Numbered from the stretch's first letter, positions 43,977-52,868 are shown. The stretch is DNA of 64,000 nucleotides from Occallatibacter gabretensis (GCF_001449115.1 NZ_LAIJ01000009.1:1139763-1203762); one strand, 5' to 3'. Notes: generated from the sequence alone by a model not told the origin. A program made the numbers and translations.

Positions 43977-44810
43977 CTAGTGTGCGGGCTTTGATTCTTC
44001 CGGCCACGATGGGCTGGCGAGCTGAATCGTCATCATGGGGCCTTCCGCGTAGAGAGGGCCTATTTCCCGGACTAAAGTTGTGGCTACGCCGCCGATGGTC
44101 CAGACCTGAATGTCGGGCGGGGCTTTGCCGACCATCGGCGCGATCACGCCGGCGATGCCACCGATGTCGATTTTGATGTTGTAGTGGTTGGCTTTGCGGG
44201 GATGGCCGGCGACCGAAGTATCGTCCTCGCCAATTTTCGATATAAATAGCCTTACGATGCGGGGCTTGGGGGCAAACACCACCATGGGGAATGTCAGGTC
44301 TGTAGCATCGGATTTGACGTTCTCGAAGATGACGGGGATCAGGCCGTTCACGAGCTCCGGTGGAAGCTTCATCTGGTCAGTCTTTGTGTCTTCCTTGCCG
44401 TCTTTGTCTGTGGTGCGGACGGTGACCTGCCCGGTGCGCGCGTTGATCAAGGTGTCCAGTGGATGCGGGAAGTATGGGCCCTTTTGGATGCGGTGGTCGC
44501 TGATGAGCTGAAGGGTGCGGTGCTGCGAGTAGATGGTCGTCTCATCGTCGATGGAGCCGTCTTTGAAGGTGAAGACAGTGCGTGAGGTGATGCGGTCTCC
44601 GGACACAACGCGTGTGGTGTCTCCTGAAGCGACAATGTGGCCGTCCTCAGAGCGAAGTTCGAGGAAGCCGTGGATAGCGCCACTGACGTGGCGGACAGGC
44701 ACCGGATCCGCGGAGGCGCACGGTACACCGATCAGGGCTGGGAGCAGCGATGAAGCTACCAGAAGCCGGGTCAATCGATGGCTTAGCGGATAGAAGCACT
44801 TGATAAGCAT
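43977..44810 (-). CDS. Exported protein of unknown function
   Basis: A 277-residue protein with a Sec signal (RLTRLLVASSLLPALIGVPCASA, about residues 12-34). The mature part is rich in beta strands (GDTTRVVSGDRITSRTVFTF, TTIYSQHRTLQLISDHRIQ), with a later helix-poor section containing GGIAGVIAPMVGKAPPDIQVW. I do not recognise the family; it resembles acidobacterial proteins of unknown function with a periplasmic beta fold. The ATG at 44810 is the only start that keeps the signal peptide near the N-terminus. Confidence 0.68.
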   Translation of the reverse strand: MLIKCFYPLSHRLTRLLVASSLLPALIGVPCASADPVPVRHVSGAIHGFLELRSEDGHIVASGDTTRVVSGDRITSRTVFTFKDGSIDDETTIYSQHRTLQLISDHRIQKGPYFPHPLDTLINARTGQVTVRTTDKDGKEDTKTDQMKLPPELVNGLIPVIFENVKSDATDLTFPMVVFAPKPRIVRLFISKIGEDDTSVAGHPRKANHYNIKIDIGGIAGVIAPMVGKAPPDIQVWTIGGVATTLVREIGPLYAEGPMMTIQLASPSWPEESKPAH

Positions 44811-44873
44811 CTGTCAGTAGATGAGATCGATGCCGAGGGAGTTGTAGCCGGAACCGCAACAACCATGAGCCGC

Positions 44874-45431
44874 TTACTTCTTGTCATCGTCCTTTGGAAG
44901 CACGAGTGCCACGAGGCCGAACTTCGTCTTTCCGTCCACGGCGCCGTCCACGCCAACGATCCAGAACTGCTCCGGCTTGCCTGCCCGCAGTTCGTGATCG
45001 CTATCGCTTCCATTCACCGTCATATTTCCGCTCTTGTTGTCACCGCAGGTCAGTCCGCTTTTCGTTCTGGTCAACGAACCTACCGGCTTGCCGTGGTTGC
45101 ACTCCAGCACTTCGCCGAATTTCGCCAGCGGCTTTCTGTAAAACTCAAGCACATGGTCGGGTGAGTCCGGTGTTACAAAGCTCGCGGCCTTCACTCCGAG
45201 GTGAAAGCTGTTCAGCAAAAACGACAGGTCCGCCGAGGATGAATCGCTGTCTTTGTCCTTGAACGGAGTCGCTCCCGGATAGTCTGGCAGGCCAATATCC
45301 TTTGCCGTTGCATGCGAATTGGCATGCACGTCCAGGTTAAAGTCCGAATTCTGTCCGAAGCTGCGGGCTGGGAACGAAACTATACCCAATAGAACGATTG
45401 CCGGTATCAGCGCAAAAAGGGGTCGACGCAT
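44874..45431 (-). CDS. Exported small protein of unknown function
   Basis: A 185-residue exported protein starting MRRPLFALIPAIVLLGIVSF at 45431, with AGGAGT five bases upstream. The mature part has IGLPDYPGATPFKD, LNSFHLGVKAASFVTPDSPDHVLEFYRKPLAKFGEVLEC and WIVGVDGAVDGKTKFGLVALV. The segment with YPGA and a helix FYRKxLxxxG matches a group of small acidobacterial exported proteins, function unknown. The neighbouring gene on the same strand, 63 bases downstream, is also an exported unknown, so the two may be an operon. Confidence 0.72.
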   Translation of the reverse strand: MRRPLFALIPAIVLLGIVSFPARSFGQNSDFNLDVHANSHATAKDIGLPDYPGATPFKDKDSDSSSADLSFLLNSFHLGVKAASFVTPDSPDHVLEFYRKPLAKFGEVLECNHGKPVGSLTRTKSGLTCGDNKSGNMTVNGSDSDHELRAGKPEQFWIVGVDGAVDGKTKFGLVALVLPKDDDKK

Positions 45432-45543
45432 AGAACTCCTCCTTTGTTCTATACGCTTGCGATGGCGGTCAGGTTCCCGGTTGATCGACTCGCTCAGCAT
45501 GGCGGGGAATGGTGATCCCACCCTTGGCCCACTGAGAATGAGG

Positions 45544-46824
45544 TTACTTCAGCATTTTTCCGGATAGCCGTTCGAGGGCGTCGCAGGCGGTTTTGACGCC
45601 ATCTTCGTGATTGAGGCGGGCGGGGATGGACGCGGCGCGGCGGGAGTAGAGCGGCTTCTCCAGCATGGAGCGGATTTTGCGGGCTACGCGGACGGGTGTG
45701 TAGTCCTTGCGGAAGATGCTGCGCGCGACTTTGAGGCGGCGCATGCGGCGGGCGTTGTCCGGCTGGTCATGCGAATAGGGCATGATGAGCTGCGGCTTGC
45801 CGGCTTTGAGGCACTGCGCGGTGGTTCCGACGCCGCCCTGGTGGATGATGAGCGCTGCGTGCGGGAAGAGCTCAGAATAAGGGGCGTATTGCGCGATACA
45901 GATGGAGTCTGGAAGAGGGTTGCGCGGGCGATTGCGCTCGTCATTGCCGATGAGCAGGACGGCGCGCATGCCTACTTTGATTGCAGCGCGGGCGGAGTAC
46001 TCATAGAAACGGCCAGCGGCGAGGACCGCGGCGGAGCCAAGGGTGAAGACGAGCGGCGCAGGGCCTGAGGCGAGGAACTGCTTGAGGTGCAGCGGGAGGT
46101 TGGCGTCGCCGTTTTCAGCGTCATAAAAACAGAAGCCGGTGATGAGGGTGTTGGGCGGCCAGTCGCGCTGTTCATGGCCGAGGAGATGCGAGAAGAGTGC
46201 GAGCACGAGATACGGAGAGTGTTTGGCATCAAAGAGGGGATTGGGTCCGCGGGGCAGGCCGAGCTCCGCTCTCAGATCATAGATTGGCTGGGGCCACTTG
46301 CGGCTGACAAAGCGGGCGAGGCGACGGATGGCGCGGCCCATGCCGGGGACGGTGCGATCGGCACGGGCGAGGCGCGGATACATGGGCAGGACGGGTGGAT
46401 CGAAGGCGGAAAAGAATGAGAGCGGGGCGAGGACGTAGCTGGCCCAGGGGATGCCGGTGATTTCTGCGACGACGGGGCCAGCATAGTTGAGCTCGCCGAG
46501 GAGAAGCAGGTCGGCGCGGACGGGATCGGTGGCGGCGTCGAGGAGGTCGGCGTAGGTATCACGCAGGGAGGGAAAGAGGAATTCGCGCAGGCCGGTCTCT
46601 GTGCCTTTTTTCACGTCGTAGACCATGGCGACGAGACGCGTGTCGGCGGGGTCGATGTCGGGCCGGATGGGGCGGAACTCGATCCCGAGGGGCTCGATTT
46701 TAGGCCGGTAGACGTTGGGCAGCGCCATGACGGGCGTGTGACCGCGGCGCTTGAGTTCCAGCGCGACGGCGATGAGGGGATGAATGTCCCCGTAGGTGCC
46801 TATGTTCGAGAGGACGATGCGCAC
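45544..46824 (-). CDS. GT1-type glycosyltransferase (sterol/macrolide glucosyltransferase-like)
   Basis: A 426-residue GT-B glycosyltransferase. MRIVLSNIGTYGDIHPLIAVALELKRRGH starts the acceptor domain; the donor-binding domain has APYSELFPHAALIIHQGGVG and AGKPQLIMPYSHDQPDNARR, the signature of the UGT/erythromycin-CIII group. Bacterial members glycosylate lipids, carotenoids or hopanoid-like acceptors with nucleotide sugars. No acceptor-synthesis gene lies next to it. It diverges from the propeller gene. Confidence 0.87.
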   Translation of the reverse strand: MRIVLSNIGTYGDIHPLIAVALELKRRGHTPVMALPNVYRPKIEPLGIEFRPIRPDIDPADTRLVAMVYDVKKGTETGLREFLFPSLRDTYADLLDAATDPVRADLLLLGELNYAGPVVAEITGIPWASYVLAPLSFFSAFDPPVLPMYPRLARADRTVPGMGRAIRRLARFVSRKWPQPIYDLRAELGLPRGPNPLFDAKHSPYLVLALFSHLLGHEQRDWPPNTLITGFCFYDAENGDANLPLHLKQFLASGPAPLVFTLGSAAVLAAGRFYEYSARAAIKVGMRAVLLIGNDERNRPRNPLPDSICIAQYAPYSELFPHAALIIHQGGVGTTAQCLKAGKPQLIMPYSHDQPDNARRMRRLKVARSIFRKDYTPVRVARKIRSMLEKPLYSRRAASIPARLNHEDGVKTACDALERLSGKMLK

Positions 46825-46927
46825 TGGTTGGGTCCGTGGTACAGGTATGAGATTAACGTATGGGACGCGATTTCAGATTGACTTTAACTGCGGATGGTAT
46901 TCTGCGTCCGTATTTCAGGAGATCCCG

Positions 46928-47965
46928 ATGCGAATGAGTTTTTGTTTTTCTGTGCTGCTGCGGCGCGCGCTGGCCGGAGCTACTTTGATTGCTGTGCTTG
47001 CCGCACCCGCGCTGGTGGCTGCGCAGGGGCCATACAAGGTTGTGGACAAGTGGAAGCTGGGCGGCGAGGGCGGCTGGGATTATCTGACGGCGGATGGCGC
47101 GGCGCACAGGCTGTACATTACGCGTGGCATGCGCGTGGATGTGGTGGATACAGGCAGCGGCAAGATTGTGGGCACGATTGGCGGCCTGCATGGTGTGCAC
47201 GGCGTGGCGCTGGATGATGCAGGCAAATACGGATACATTTCCGATGGCGGCGGCAATGCGGTGGTGGTCTTTGATCGCGGAACTCTGGCCACAATTGCCA
47301 CCATCCCCGCAGGCACGGGGCCGGATGCAATTCTCTTTGAGCCGGTGACGAAGACGGTGTGGGCCTTTAATGGTCGGAGCAAGGATGCGACGGTGATTGA
47401 TACGGCGACGCAGAAAGTTGTGGCGACGATGGTGTTGGGCGGCAAGCCGGAGTTTCCCGCAGCGGATGGCAAGGGCTCTGTCTACGACAACATTGAGGAC
47501 AAGAGCGAGATTGTGAAGATTGATGCGAAGACAAAGACCATTACCGCGACCTGGCCTGCGGGCTGCGAAGGGCCGAGCGGGCTGGCGATCGATCGCGAGG
47601 GCGGGAAGCTTTTTGCCGTGTGCGACAAGACGATGAGCGTGATTGATGTGAAGACCGGCAAGGTGTTGGCTACCCCTGCAATTGGCGATGGGCCGGATGC
47701 GGCGGGGTTCTCGGCGAAGCATAAGCTGGCGTTTGCCTCCTGCGGCGAGGGTGTGGTTTCCGTGGTGGATGGAGTGAGCCTGAAGACGGTGCAGACGGTG
47801 ACGACCGAGAAGCGCGCGCGAACGATGGCATACGATCCAGTTGCGGACCGTATTTACACGGTGACGGCGGACTTTGGCGCGGCTCCTGCTGCGACGGCGC
47901 AGAATCCGCGGCCAAGGCCGCCGGTGCTGCCGGATAGCTTCCGCGTGATTGTGATTGGGAACTAG
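46928..47965 (+). CDS. Exported YVTN-type beta-propeller protein
   Basis: A 345-residue exported protein. The signal runs MRMSFCFSVLLRRALAGATL to VAAQ; AGGAGA lies five bases upstream of the ATG at 46928. The mature part consists of about seven repeats of the YncE/YVTN kind (RLYITRGMRVDVVDTGSGKIV, KYGYISDGGGNAVVVFDRGTL, TVWAFNGRSKDATVIDTATQKVV and so on). Such propellers are periplasmic or surface binding proteins; ligand unknown. An upstream frame adds a leader without a ribosome binding site and is rejected. Confidence 0.85.
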   Translation: MRMSFCFSVLLRRALAGATLIAVLAAPALVAAQGPYKVVDKWKLGGEGGWDYLTADGAAHRLYITRGMRVDVVDTGSGKIVGTIGGLHGVHGVALDDAGKYGYISDGGGNAVVVFDRGTLATIATIPAGTGPDAILFEPVTKTVWAFNGRSKDATVIDTATQKVVATMVLGGKPEFPAADGKGSVYDNIEDKSEIVKIDAKTKTITATWPAGCEGPSGLAIDREGGKLFAVCDKTMSVIDVKTGKVLATPAIGDGPDAAGFSAKHKLAFASCGEGVVSVVDGVSLKTVQTVTTEKRARTMAYDPVADRIYTVTADFGAAPAATAQNPRPRPPVLPDSFRVIVIGN

Positions 47966-48056
47966 CCGTTCAGGCAACGGCGCCTGCGGCACGCAAAAAC
48001 CAGATGGACAGGAGATGGTGAGTAAGACCTACACTATCTCTTGTCCATTCGTTTTT

Positions 48057-48188
48057 ATGAAGGTGATTCTAGTCATTGTCGTGTTTGTGGTGATTGCGGG
48101 GAGCATCTTTGCTGACTGGAAGTGGCGGCAATGGGTGAAGGCCAGGCGGCGCGAGCGCGACTCTGCGGATGGCAACTCTCCCCGCTAG
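48057..48188 (+). CDS. Possible 43-residue single-TM peptide
   Basis: MKVILVIVVFVVIAGSIFADWKW is a clean membrane helix followed by a strongly basic cytosolic tail (KARRRERDSADG). The composition is protein-like, but no good ribosome binding site precedes the ATG at 48057; GGAGA at 48011 would rather serve a GTG/ATG at 48015-48018, giving a 56-residue form. Unknown function; low certainty. Confidence 0.35.
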   Translation: MKVILVIVVFVVIAGSIFADWKWRQWVKARRRERDSADGNSPR

Positions 48189-48243
48189 CCTGTGTTGAGT
48201 AAAATCATGACGCTAAAATAAGGTCAGGAGTCGTCCAATACTC

Positions 48244-48921
48244 ATGTTTCCGATTTCTTTGACGAGTTCACGATTTTTTGTGCGCCGCGCTGGCGCTTTT
48301 GCCTTTGCCGGAGCGCTGCTGATAGCGCCTGTAACCATGCGTGCGCAGTTTGCGCCGCCGCCTACTACGCAGGTTCACGAACCTGCTGCGCTGAAGCCGC
48401 CGGCGGGTGCGCGGGTGGCGATTATCGAGTTTGAAGACATGCAGTGCCCGGATTGCGCGCGCGCGAACCCGGTGCTGAAGGACGCGGCGGATAAGTACAA
48501 GATTCCGTGGGTGCGGCATGATTTTCCGCTGCCCATGCACCAGTGGAGTTTTCAGGCGGCGGTGAATGCGCGGTGGTTTGACGACAAGGGTGGCAAGAAG
48601 GTGGGCGATGCGTATCGCGACGCGATCTTTGCGAACCAGCCGAGCTTTGGCGAAGATCCGGCGCGGATGACGGCTTTTACGCAGCAGTTTGCGAAGGATC
48701 ATGGGCTGGCGTATCCGTTTGCGGTGGACCCGATGGGCAAGCTGGCTGCAGCGGTGAAGGAAGATTATGCGCTGGGGCAGCGGATCGGGATTGAGCATAC
48801 GCCGACGATCTGGGTGGTGACTTCGCACTCGAAGGGCGCGCCGTTTGTCGAGGTGGTGGACCGCTCGAAGCTGTATCAGCTGATTGACCAGGCGCTGGAA
48901 GATACGAAGGGTGTGAAATAA
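48244..48921 (+). CDS. Exported DsbA-like thioredoxin-fold oxidoreductase
   Basis: A 225-residue exported protein (signal about 1-35, ending TMRAQ). The thioredoxin-fold motif is FEDMQCPDCARANPVL with Cys68-Pro-Asp-Cys71, followed by KIPWVRHDFPLPMHQWSFQAA and the cis-Pro loop IGIEHTPTIWVV. This is the Thioredoxin_4/DsbA branch also seen in BdbD-like proteins. It should form or reshuffle disulphides in the periplasm; a DsbB or VKOR partner is not in the window. A strong terminator follows. Confidence 0.88.
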   Translation: MFPISLTSSRFFVRRAGAFAFAGALLIAPVTMRAQFAPPPTTQVHEPAALKPPAGARVAIIEFEDMQCPDCARANPVLKDAADKYKIPWVRHDFPLPMHQWSFQAAVNARWFDDKGGKKVGDAYRDAIFANQPSFGEDPARMTAFTQQFAKDHGLAYPFAVDPMGKLAAAVKEDYALGQRIGIEHTPTIWVVTSHSKGAPFVEVVDRSKLYQLIDQALEDTKGVK

Positions 48922-48952
48922 GGCATCAAGTCAGCGAGTCAGCAAAAAGATG

Positions 48953-48981
48953 AAAAGGCGCATCCGATGGATGCGCCTTTT
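48953..48981. terminator. Bidirectional terminator
   Basis: A 13-bp perfect stem, AAAAGGCGCATCC with GGATGCGCCTTTT, and a GAT loop, located between convergent dsbA-like and radical SAM genes; T runs on both strands. Confidence 0.9.
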
Positions 48982-48985
48982 GTAT

Positions 48986-50008
48986 TTAGTGGCTGATCTG
49001 GATGAGTCCGCCGTGACCGGGTGAGATTTCGCTGGTCTGCGGGGCGCGCCAGTGGTCGATGTGGCTGATGCGGTGCACACAGCCGATGGTGCAGTTGGGC
49101 GAGCAGCTCTTGGCGGTGAGGAATTCGCGCTTGACATCGTCGGTGGTGTAGTTGGCCAGGGACACGCCGGGGTAGCCGCGCTGCTGCGAGCAGTAGTGCA
49201 CCAGGCCGTCCTCGCAGATGTAGAGATAGCGCGAGCCGGCGCGGCAGCGCCAGTCATTGGGCATGCCTTTGACGATGGATTCCTGGAACTTGTCGAACTG
49301 CGCGTAGTTGGTCTTTTTGCGGTTCTGCATGGCAAAGTAGACCTGCGCTTCGGCGTCGCCGAGGGGCTTGAGCTGGCCATCGCCGTCGTGGATGATGCCG
49401 ATGGTGGATTCGAAGCCAAGCTCGAGGGCGCGCTTGCCGATGACGAGGGCGTCATTGGGGTCCTTGAAACCGCCGCCGACGACGGAGTTGATGTTGACGT
49501 GGAACTCGGAGTGCTCGGCGAGCATCTGGAGCTTTTTGTCGAGGACCTTGAGGGACTTTTTTGAGACATCGTCAGGGTTGATGTTGTCGATGGAGATCTG
49601 CATGTGGTCGAGGCCGGCGCGGTTGAGGCGCTCTATGCGCTCGGCGTTGAGCAGATAGCCGTTGGTGATCATGCCGGCGATGGCGCCGGTTTTGCGGATA
49701 CGCGCGATGATGAGGTCGAGATCGGGGTGCGTGAGCGGCTCGCCGCCGGAGATTCCGACCATGGCGGTGCCGAGGCGGCCGAGGTGGTCGATGCGGCGGA
49801 GCATCTCTGCGGTGTCGACGGGCGGGGAGACCTTGTCGAACTCGTTGCAGTAGGTGCAGGAGAGATTGCAGAAGCGCGCGGGGACGATCTGGACGAGGAC
49901 GGGGTGCGAGGTCGAGGCGAGGGCGCGCGCGACCATGGCATACTCGCGGGCTTTGCGAGAGGCGCGGATGGCGCGACCACGGACCGTATCTCGGCGGAAT
50001 TTGGGCAT
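48986..50008 (-). CDS. Radical SAM/SPASM-type enzyme, substrate unknown
   Basis: A 340-residue radical SAM protein. CNLSCTYC (Cys47, 51, 54) binds the 4Fe-4S cluster; GISGGEPLTHPDL and MITNGYLLNAERIERL are typical of the fold. The C-terminal region has five to six Cys (CRAGSRYLYICEDGLVHYC ... CSPNCTIGC), as in SPASM or twitch domains binding auxiliary clusters. The basic N-terminus (MPKFRRDTVRGRAIRASRK) is unusual. No precursor peptide or maturase partner is adjacent. The ATG at 50008 is preferred to a longer low-complexity frame. Peptide- or sulfatase-modifying roles are possible. Confidence 0.87.
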   Translation of the reverse strand: MPKFRRDTVRGRAIRASRKAREYAMVARALASTSHPVLVQIVPARFCNLSCTYCNEFDKVSPPVDTAEMLRRIDHLGRLGTAMVGISGGEPLTHPDLDLIIARIRKTGAIAGMITNGYLLNAERIERLNRAGLDHMQISIDNINPDDVSKKSLKVLDKKLQMLAEHSEFHVNINSVVGGGFKDPNDALVIGKRALELGFESTIGIIHDGDGQLKPLGDAEAQVYFAMQNRKKTNYAQFDKFQESIVKGMPNDWRCRAGSRYLYICEDGLVHYCSQQRGYPGVSLANYTTDDVKREFLTAKSCSPNCTIGCVHRISHIDHWRAPQTSEISPGHGGLIQISH

Positions 50009-50070
50009 CTTTTCTATTTTAGAGGATTTTGGGGTGGAATTGGGTGCAAGTAGAAGTGTCTTGGGGTGGG

Positions 50071-50481
50071 TTATGTGGCTTGTGTCGAGATTGCGAGAAA
50101 TTCGGCTGGAGTCACAATTCGGATTTCGTCGAATTGGCCGATGCGCAGCAGGTGTCTGTCGCCGGTAACAATATAGTCTGAGCGGCCTGCGAGGGCGCAT
50201 TCGAGGATGCGATTATCGGTAGGATCGTCTTTCACGGCGTCAATGTGGACGGTGGGCGTGACGAGTTCGGCATAGCTCAAAATGTCGGCTTCTGTTTCGC
50301 TAATTTCGAATTCCGACCATGAAAATTTACCGCGAAGGATTCGGGATAGCTCTTGCAAGATGGCGTGGGAAATGGCGAGACGAATGTCGTCGGTGTGCGC
50401 CAGGTCGAGTACCTTTTCCGGAAGTCCATGATAGTTGAGAGCCGAGATATAGACATTGGTATCCGCCGTCAACCGAATCAC
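50071..50481 (-). CDS. PIN-domain toxin (VapC-like, COG1569 type)
   Basis: A 136-residue PIN nuclease. Acidic active-site residues are in ADTNVYISAL, ILQELSRIL, KDDPTDNRILECALAG and YIVTGDRHLL. It belongs to the putative toxin group of the PIN superfamily, which cleaves RNA. Its start overlaps the stop of the antitoxin gene by four bases (50478-50481), the usual TA order with the antitoxin first. Confidence 0.88.
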   Translation of the reverse strand: MIRLTADTNVYISALNYHGLPEKVLDLAHTDDIRLAISHAILQELSRILRGKFSWSEFEISETEADILSYAELVTPTVHIDAVKDDPTDNRILECALAGRSDYIVTGDRHLLRIGQFDEIRIVTPAEFLAISTQAT

Positions 50482-50756
50482 GGCTGAGGAGAGCGGAACT
50501 CAATCGGACCAAGTTCCTGGCGTGATTCTGCAATCAAACGCTCGACGTCGTCTTCGGTATAACCGAGTTTTTGGGCCTGGCCGCGACCATAGGCCTTAAG
50601 GCGTTCCCAGCGCTGTGTGCTCCCGACGTAGTTCTTTACGGCGGAAAGCAGAACTTCATCTACAGATCGCTCCTGCGCGCGCGCAAGATTCTTCACCTCG
50701 GCCATGAGGGCGGAAGGGATGATTAGGCTTTGGACTTCTGTAGCAGTAGTTGCCAT
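50478..50756 (-). CDS. Ribbon-helix-helix-type antitoxin
   Basis: A 92-residue protein. The N-terminal half (SLIIPSALMAEVKNLARAQERSVDEVLLSAVKNYV) is a strand-helix-helix DNA-binding unit of the CopG/Arc type; the C-terminal half (GYTEDDVERLIAESRQEL) would wrap the toxin. It should repress its own operon and neutralise the PIN toxin. The gene is first in a two-gene operon. Confidence 0.83.
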   Translation of the reverse strand: MATTATEVQSLIIPSALMAEVKNLARAQERSVDEVLLSAVKNYVGSTQRWERLKAYGRGQAQKLGYTEDDVERLIAESRQELGPIEFRSPQP

Positions 50757-50812
50757 AAGGGTATTTTGCGCCGATACTCGCGCAAATTCAACCTTCCAGA
50801 GCCGCGCAACGG

Positions 50813-51724
50813 TTACTTATGGCGTTTGTTGTCGACCTGGAGGGTTAGGGTCTGCTGGCGGCTGTCGCGTAGGATGGCTAGCTGCACCTGCTTGCCCTGG
50901 TTGGCTTTGAGGGTGCGGTCCCAGTCGGCGGTGGTTTTGATGGCTTCCGGGCCGACGCGGAGGATGATGTCGTATTCGTGCAGGCCGGCGGACTCGGCTT
51001 CGGTGTGGCGGGCTACCTGCTTGACGAGCAGGCCGGAGGGGATGCCGAGGTAATCGGACATCTGCTGGGAGAGCGGCTCGACGACTGCGCCGACTTTAAG
51101 CTCGCTGCCGAAGAAGGGCACATGGAATCCGCCGGTGGAGGGTACGTCGCCGCCGCTGGCGCCGGAGAGAATGTTGAGGCTGGAAGCCGAGCTGCTGCCG
51201 CCGCCAGAGTCCTGGCGGGCGTTGAGTTTGTTCCAGACGTCGCGCTCCATGGAGCGGCGATCTACGAGCAGAACGGAGAGGGTTTCCTGATTGCCTTCAC
51301 GCATGATGACCAGACTGACCCAGCGGCCGGAGGGTACCTCGTGGAGGGTGGCGTTGAACTGAGTGGCGCTTTCAATGTTCTGGCCGTTGATGGAGAGCAC
51401 GACGTCATTGATGCGGAGGCCTTTCTGGCCGCCGGCGGGAGCGTCGTGATCGATATTCGTAATGACGGCGCCACGCTTTTCGGTGAGGCGAAGGCGGCTA
51501 AAGGACTCATTATCGACATCTGTGACGAGGACGCCGAGGTAGCCGGGCGTGGCTGCATGTGAAGTCATGTGTAGGCGGTCGAGGAGCTCGTGGAGGGTCT
51601 GATCCTGTGCCGATGCGCGCGAAGGTGCGAGGGCCACGGCTGCCGCAATGAGTGCGACTGCGGCTAATGAGCGCGAGCCAGAGAACGGATTGCCGAGATG
51701 ACAGGGCCTCGAAAAGTACTGCAT
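50813..51724 (-). CDS. Exported protein with two PDZ domains
   Basis: A 303-residue exported protein (signal about 17-40, ending ASAQD). Two PDZ domains follow: the first at about 60-155 (GYLGVLVTDVDNE, RINDVVLSINGQNI) and the second at about 205-300 (VVEPLSQQMSDYLGIPSGLLV, LHEYDIILRVGPEAI). A Gly/Ser linker joins them. There is no protease domain, so it is not a complete DegP/HtrA; it may bind exposed C-termini of envelope proteins. It follows the anti-sigma gene by about 100 bases. Confidence 0.87.
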   Translation of the reverse strand: MQYFSRPCHLGNPFSGSRSLAAVALIAAAVALAPSRASAQDQTLHELLDRLHMTSHAATPGYLGVLVTDVDNESFSRLRLTEKRGAVITNIDHDAPAGGQKGLRINDVVLSINGQNIESATQFNATLHEVPSGRWVSLVIMREGNQETLSVLLVDRRSMERDVWNKLNARQDSGGGSSSASSLNILSGASGGDVPSTGGFHVPFFGSELKVGAVVEPLSQQMSDYLGIPSGLLVKQVARHTEAESAGLHEYDIILRVGPEAIKTTADWDRTLKANQGKQVQLAILRDSRQQTLTLQVDNKRHK

Positions 51725-51828
51725 GATTAAATCCCCCGAGTGTTCCCCGGTGCGCTCTCTTTAGACGTTCTGGCGCGGCTTACGGGGTGTTGCAGTTGGG
51801 TGAATCCGCTCTTGCTTACTGGACGACG

Positions 51829-52815
51829 TTACTGGATCTCCGGAGCCTGGCTTAATGCCTGGCGAGAGACCATACGAATCTGCGGGTTAGGGTCGGAACT
51901 GGCGACGTTGTGAAGCACCTGGCGCACGCTGGTATCGGCTTCGACGGGAGTGAGCGCGTGGATGGCGTCGGTGCGGACCTCTGCGTCGGAGTCATAGAGA
52001 ACCGCTTCCAGGATGCCGTTGCGAATTCCGAGATCCTCTGCAACGTAGGGCGCAAGGCCGGCGAGGGCTTTGCGGCGCATCTGCGGGCTGCGGCCGTAGC
52101 GGAGGACCATGACCAGAGCATCGCTGAGGCCGGAGGCACGGCAGCTGTGGCCCTTTTGGCACTCGTCAACCACGAGGTCAACAGAGCTATCGTCTTCACC
52201 GGAGGCGGCAGCGCGGACGGCGGCGAGGGTGAGAAAGTGGCGAATCTTGGCGTCGTCGAGCGAGCCGGAAAACTGGCGCGGAACGATCTGCTTGTAGCTG
52301 ACCTCGACCTGTTCGGAGTTGGGTTGGCGCTCAATGCGGGAGATGCTGGCGATTTCTCCGGCGACGGAGGGCGCGGCAGCTTCTACGACGGCCTGAGCAC
52401 CGGCCTGGTTCTGGGCGGCTTCACCGGCTTTGGCGACGTGGCTCTGCGAGACGTAATAGCCGCCGAGCGAGCCAGCTGCTCCGCCGATGACGAGCATGAG
52501 AGCGGCGGCGACAGGGGCGGATTGCAGGCGCGCGAAACTGTTGCCCATGTAGCGGGCGACACGCTCATACCAGCGGCGCGGCGGCAGGGTGTCGAGCGCT
52601 TCTTCGAGGCGCAGACGAGAGCGGGCCATGAGATTGGCTTCGGGTTCGGAGATGGGGTGCGAGTCTGCCAGCAGCTTGATGGCGCGTAGAGTTTCGCGCT
52701 CGTGGCCGCATTCGGGGCAGATGGCCAGATGCCGGGAGAGCTCGTGGGCTGCGTCGTCAGACAGCTCACCGTATTCGGCCATCACGATTTGCTCGTGCGC
52801 CAATTCGCAATTCAT
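51829..52815 (-). CDS. Anti-sigma factor with zinc-finger head and HEAT-like C-terminus
   Basis: A 328-residue membrane protein. Residues 1-60 are a zf-HC2 anti-sigma domain: ELSRHLAICPECGHE gives His-x3-Cys-x2-Cys. A membrane helix lies near 100-122 (VAAALMLVIGGAAGSLGGYYV). The periplasmic part ends in HEAT-like repeats (GILEAVLYDSDAEVRTDAIHAL; HNVASSDPNPQIRMVSRQAL). It likely holds the ECF sigma factor encoded upstream, 53 bases away. HEAT repeats on an anti-sigma factor are unusual. AAGGA lies seven bases before the ATG at 52815. Confidence 0.87.
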   Translation of the reverse strand: MNCELAHEQIVMAEYGELSDDAAHELSRHLAICPECGHERETLRAIKLLADSHPISEPEANLMARSRLRLEEALDTLPPRRWYERVARYMGNSFARLQSAPVAAALMLVIGGAAGSLGGYYVSQSHVAKAGEAAQNQAGAQAVVEAAAPSVAGEIASISRIERQPNSEQVEVSYKQIVPRQFSGSLDDAKIRHFLTLAAVRAAASGEDDSSVDLVVDECQKGHSCRASGLSDALVMVLRYGRSPQMRRKALAGLAPYVAEDLGIRNGILEAVLYDSDAEVRTDAIHALTPVEADTSVRQVLHNVASSDPNPQIRMVSRQALSQAPEIQ

Positions 52816-52868
52816 GGGTACGTCCTTTTGCCTCACCTGAAAACAATGCAGATCTGAAACTAGTAGTG

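Noticed and set aside
46853..47992. Minus-strand frame of 379 codons opposite the beta-propeller gene
   Set aside because: Arg/His-rich composition typical of antisense translation; the plus strand has a signal peptide and repeats.
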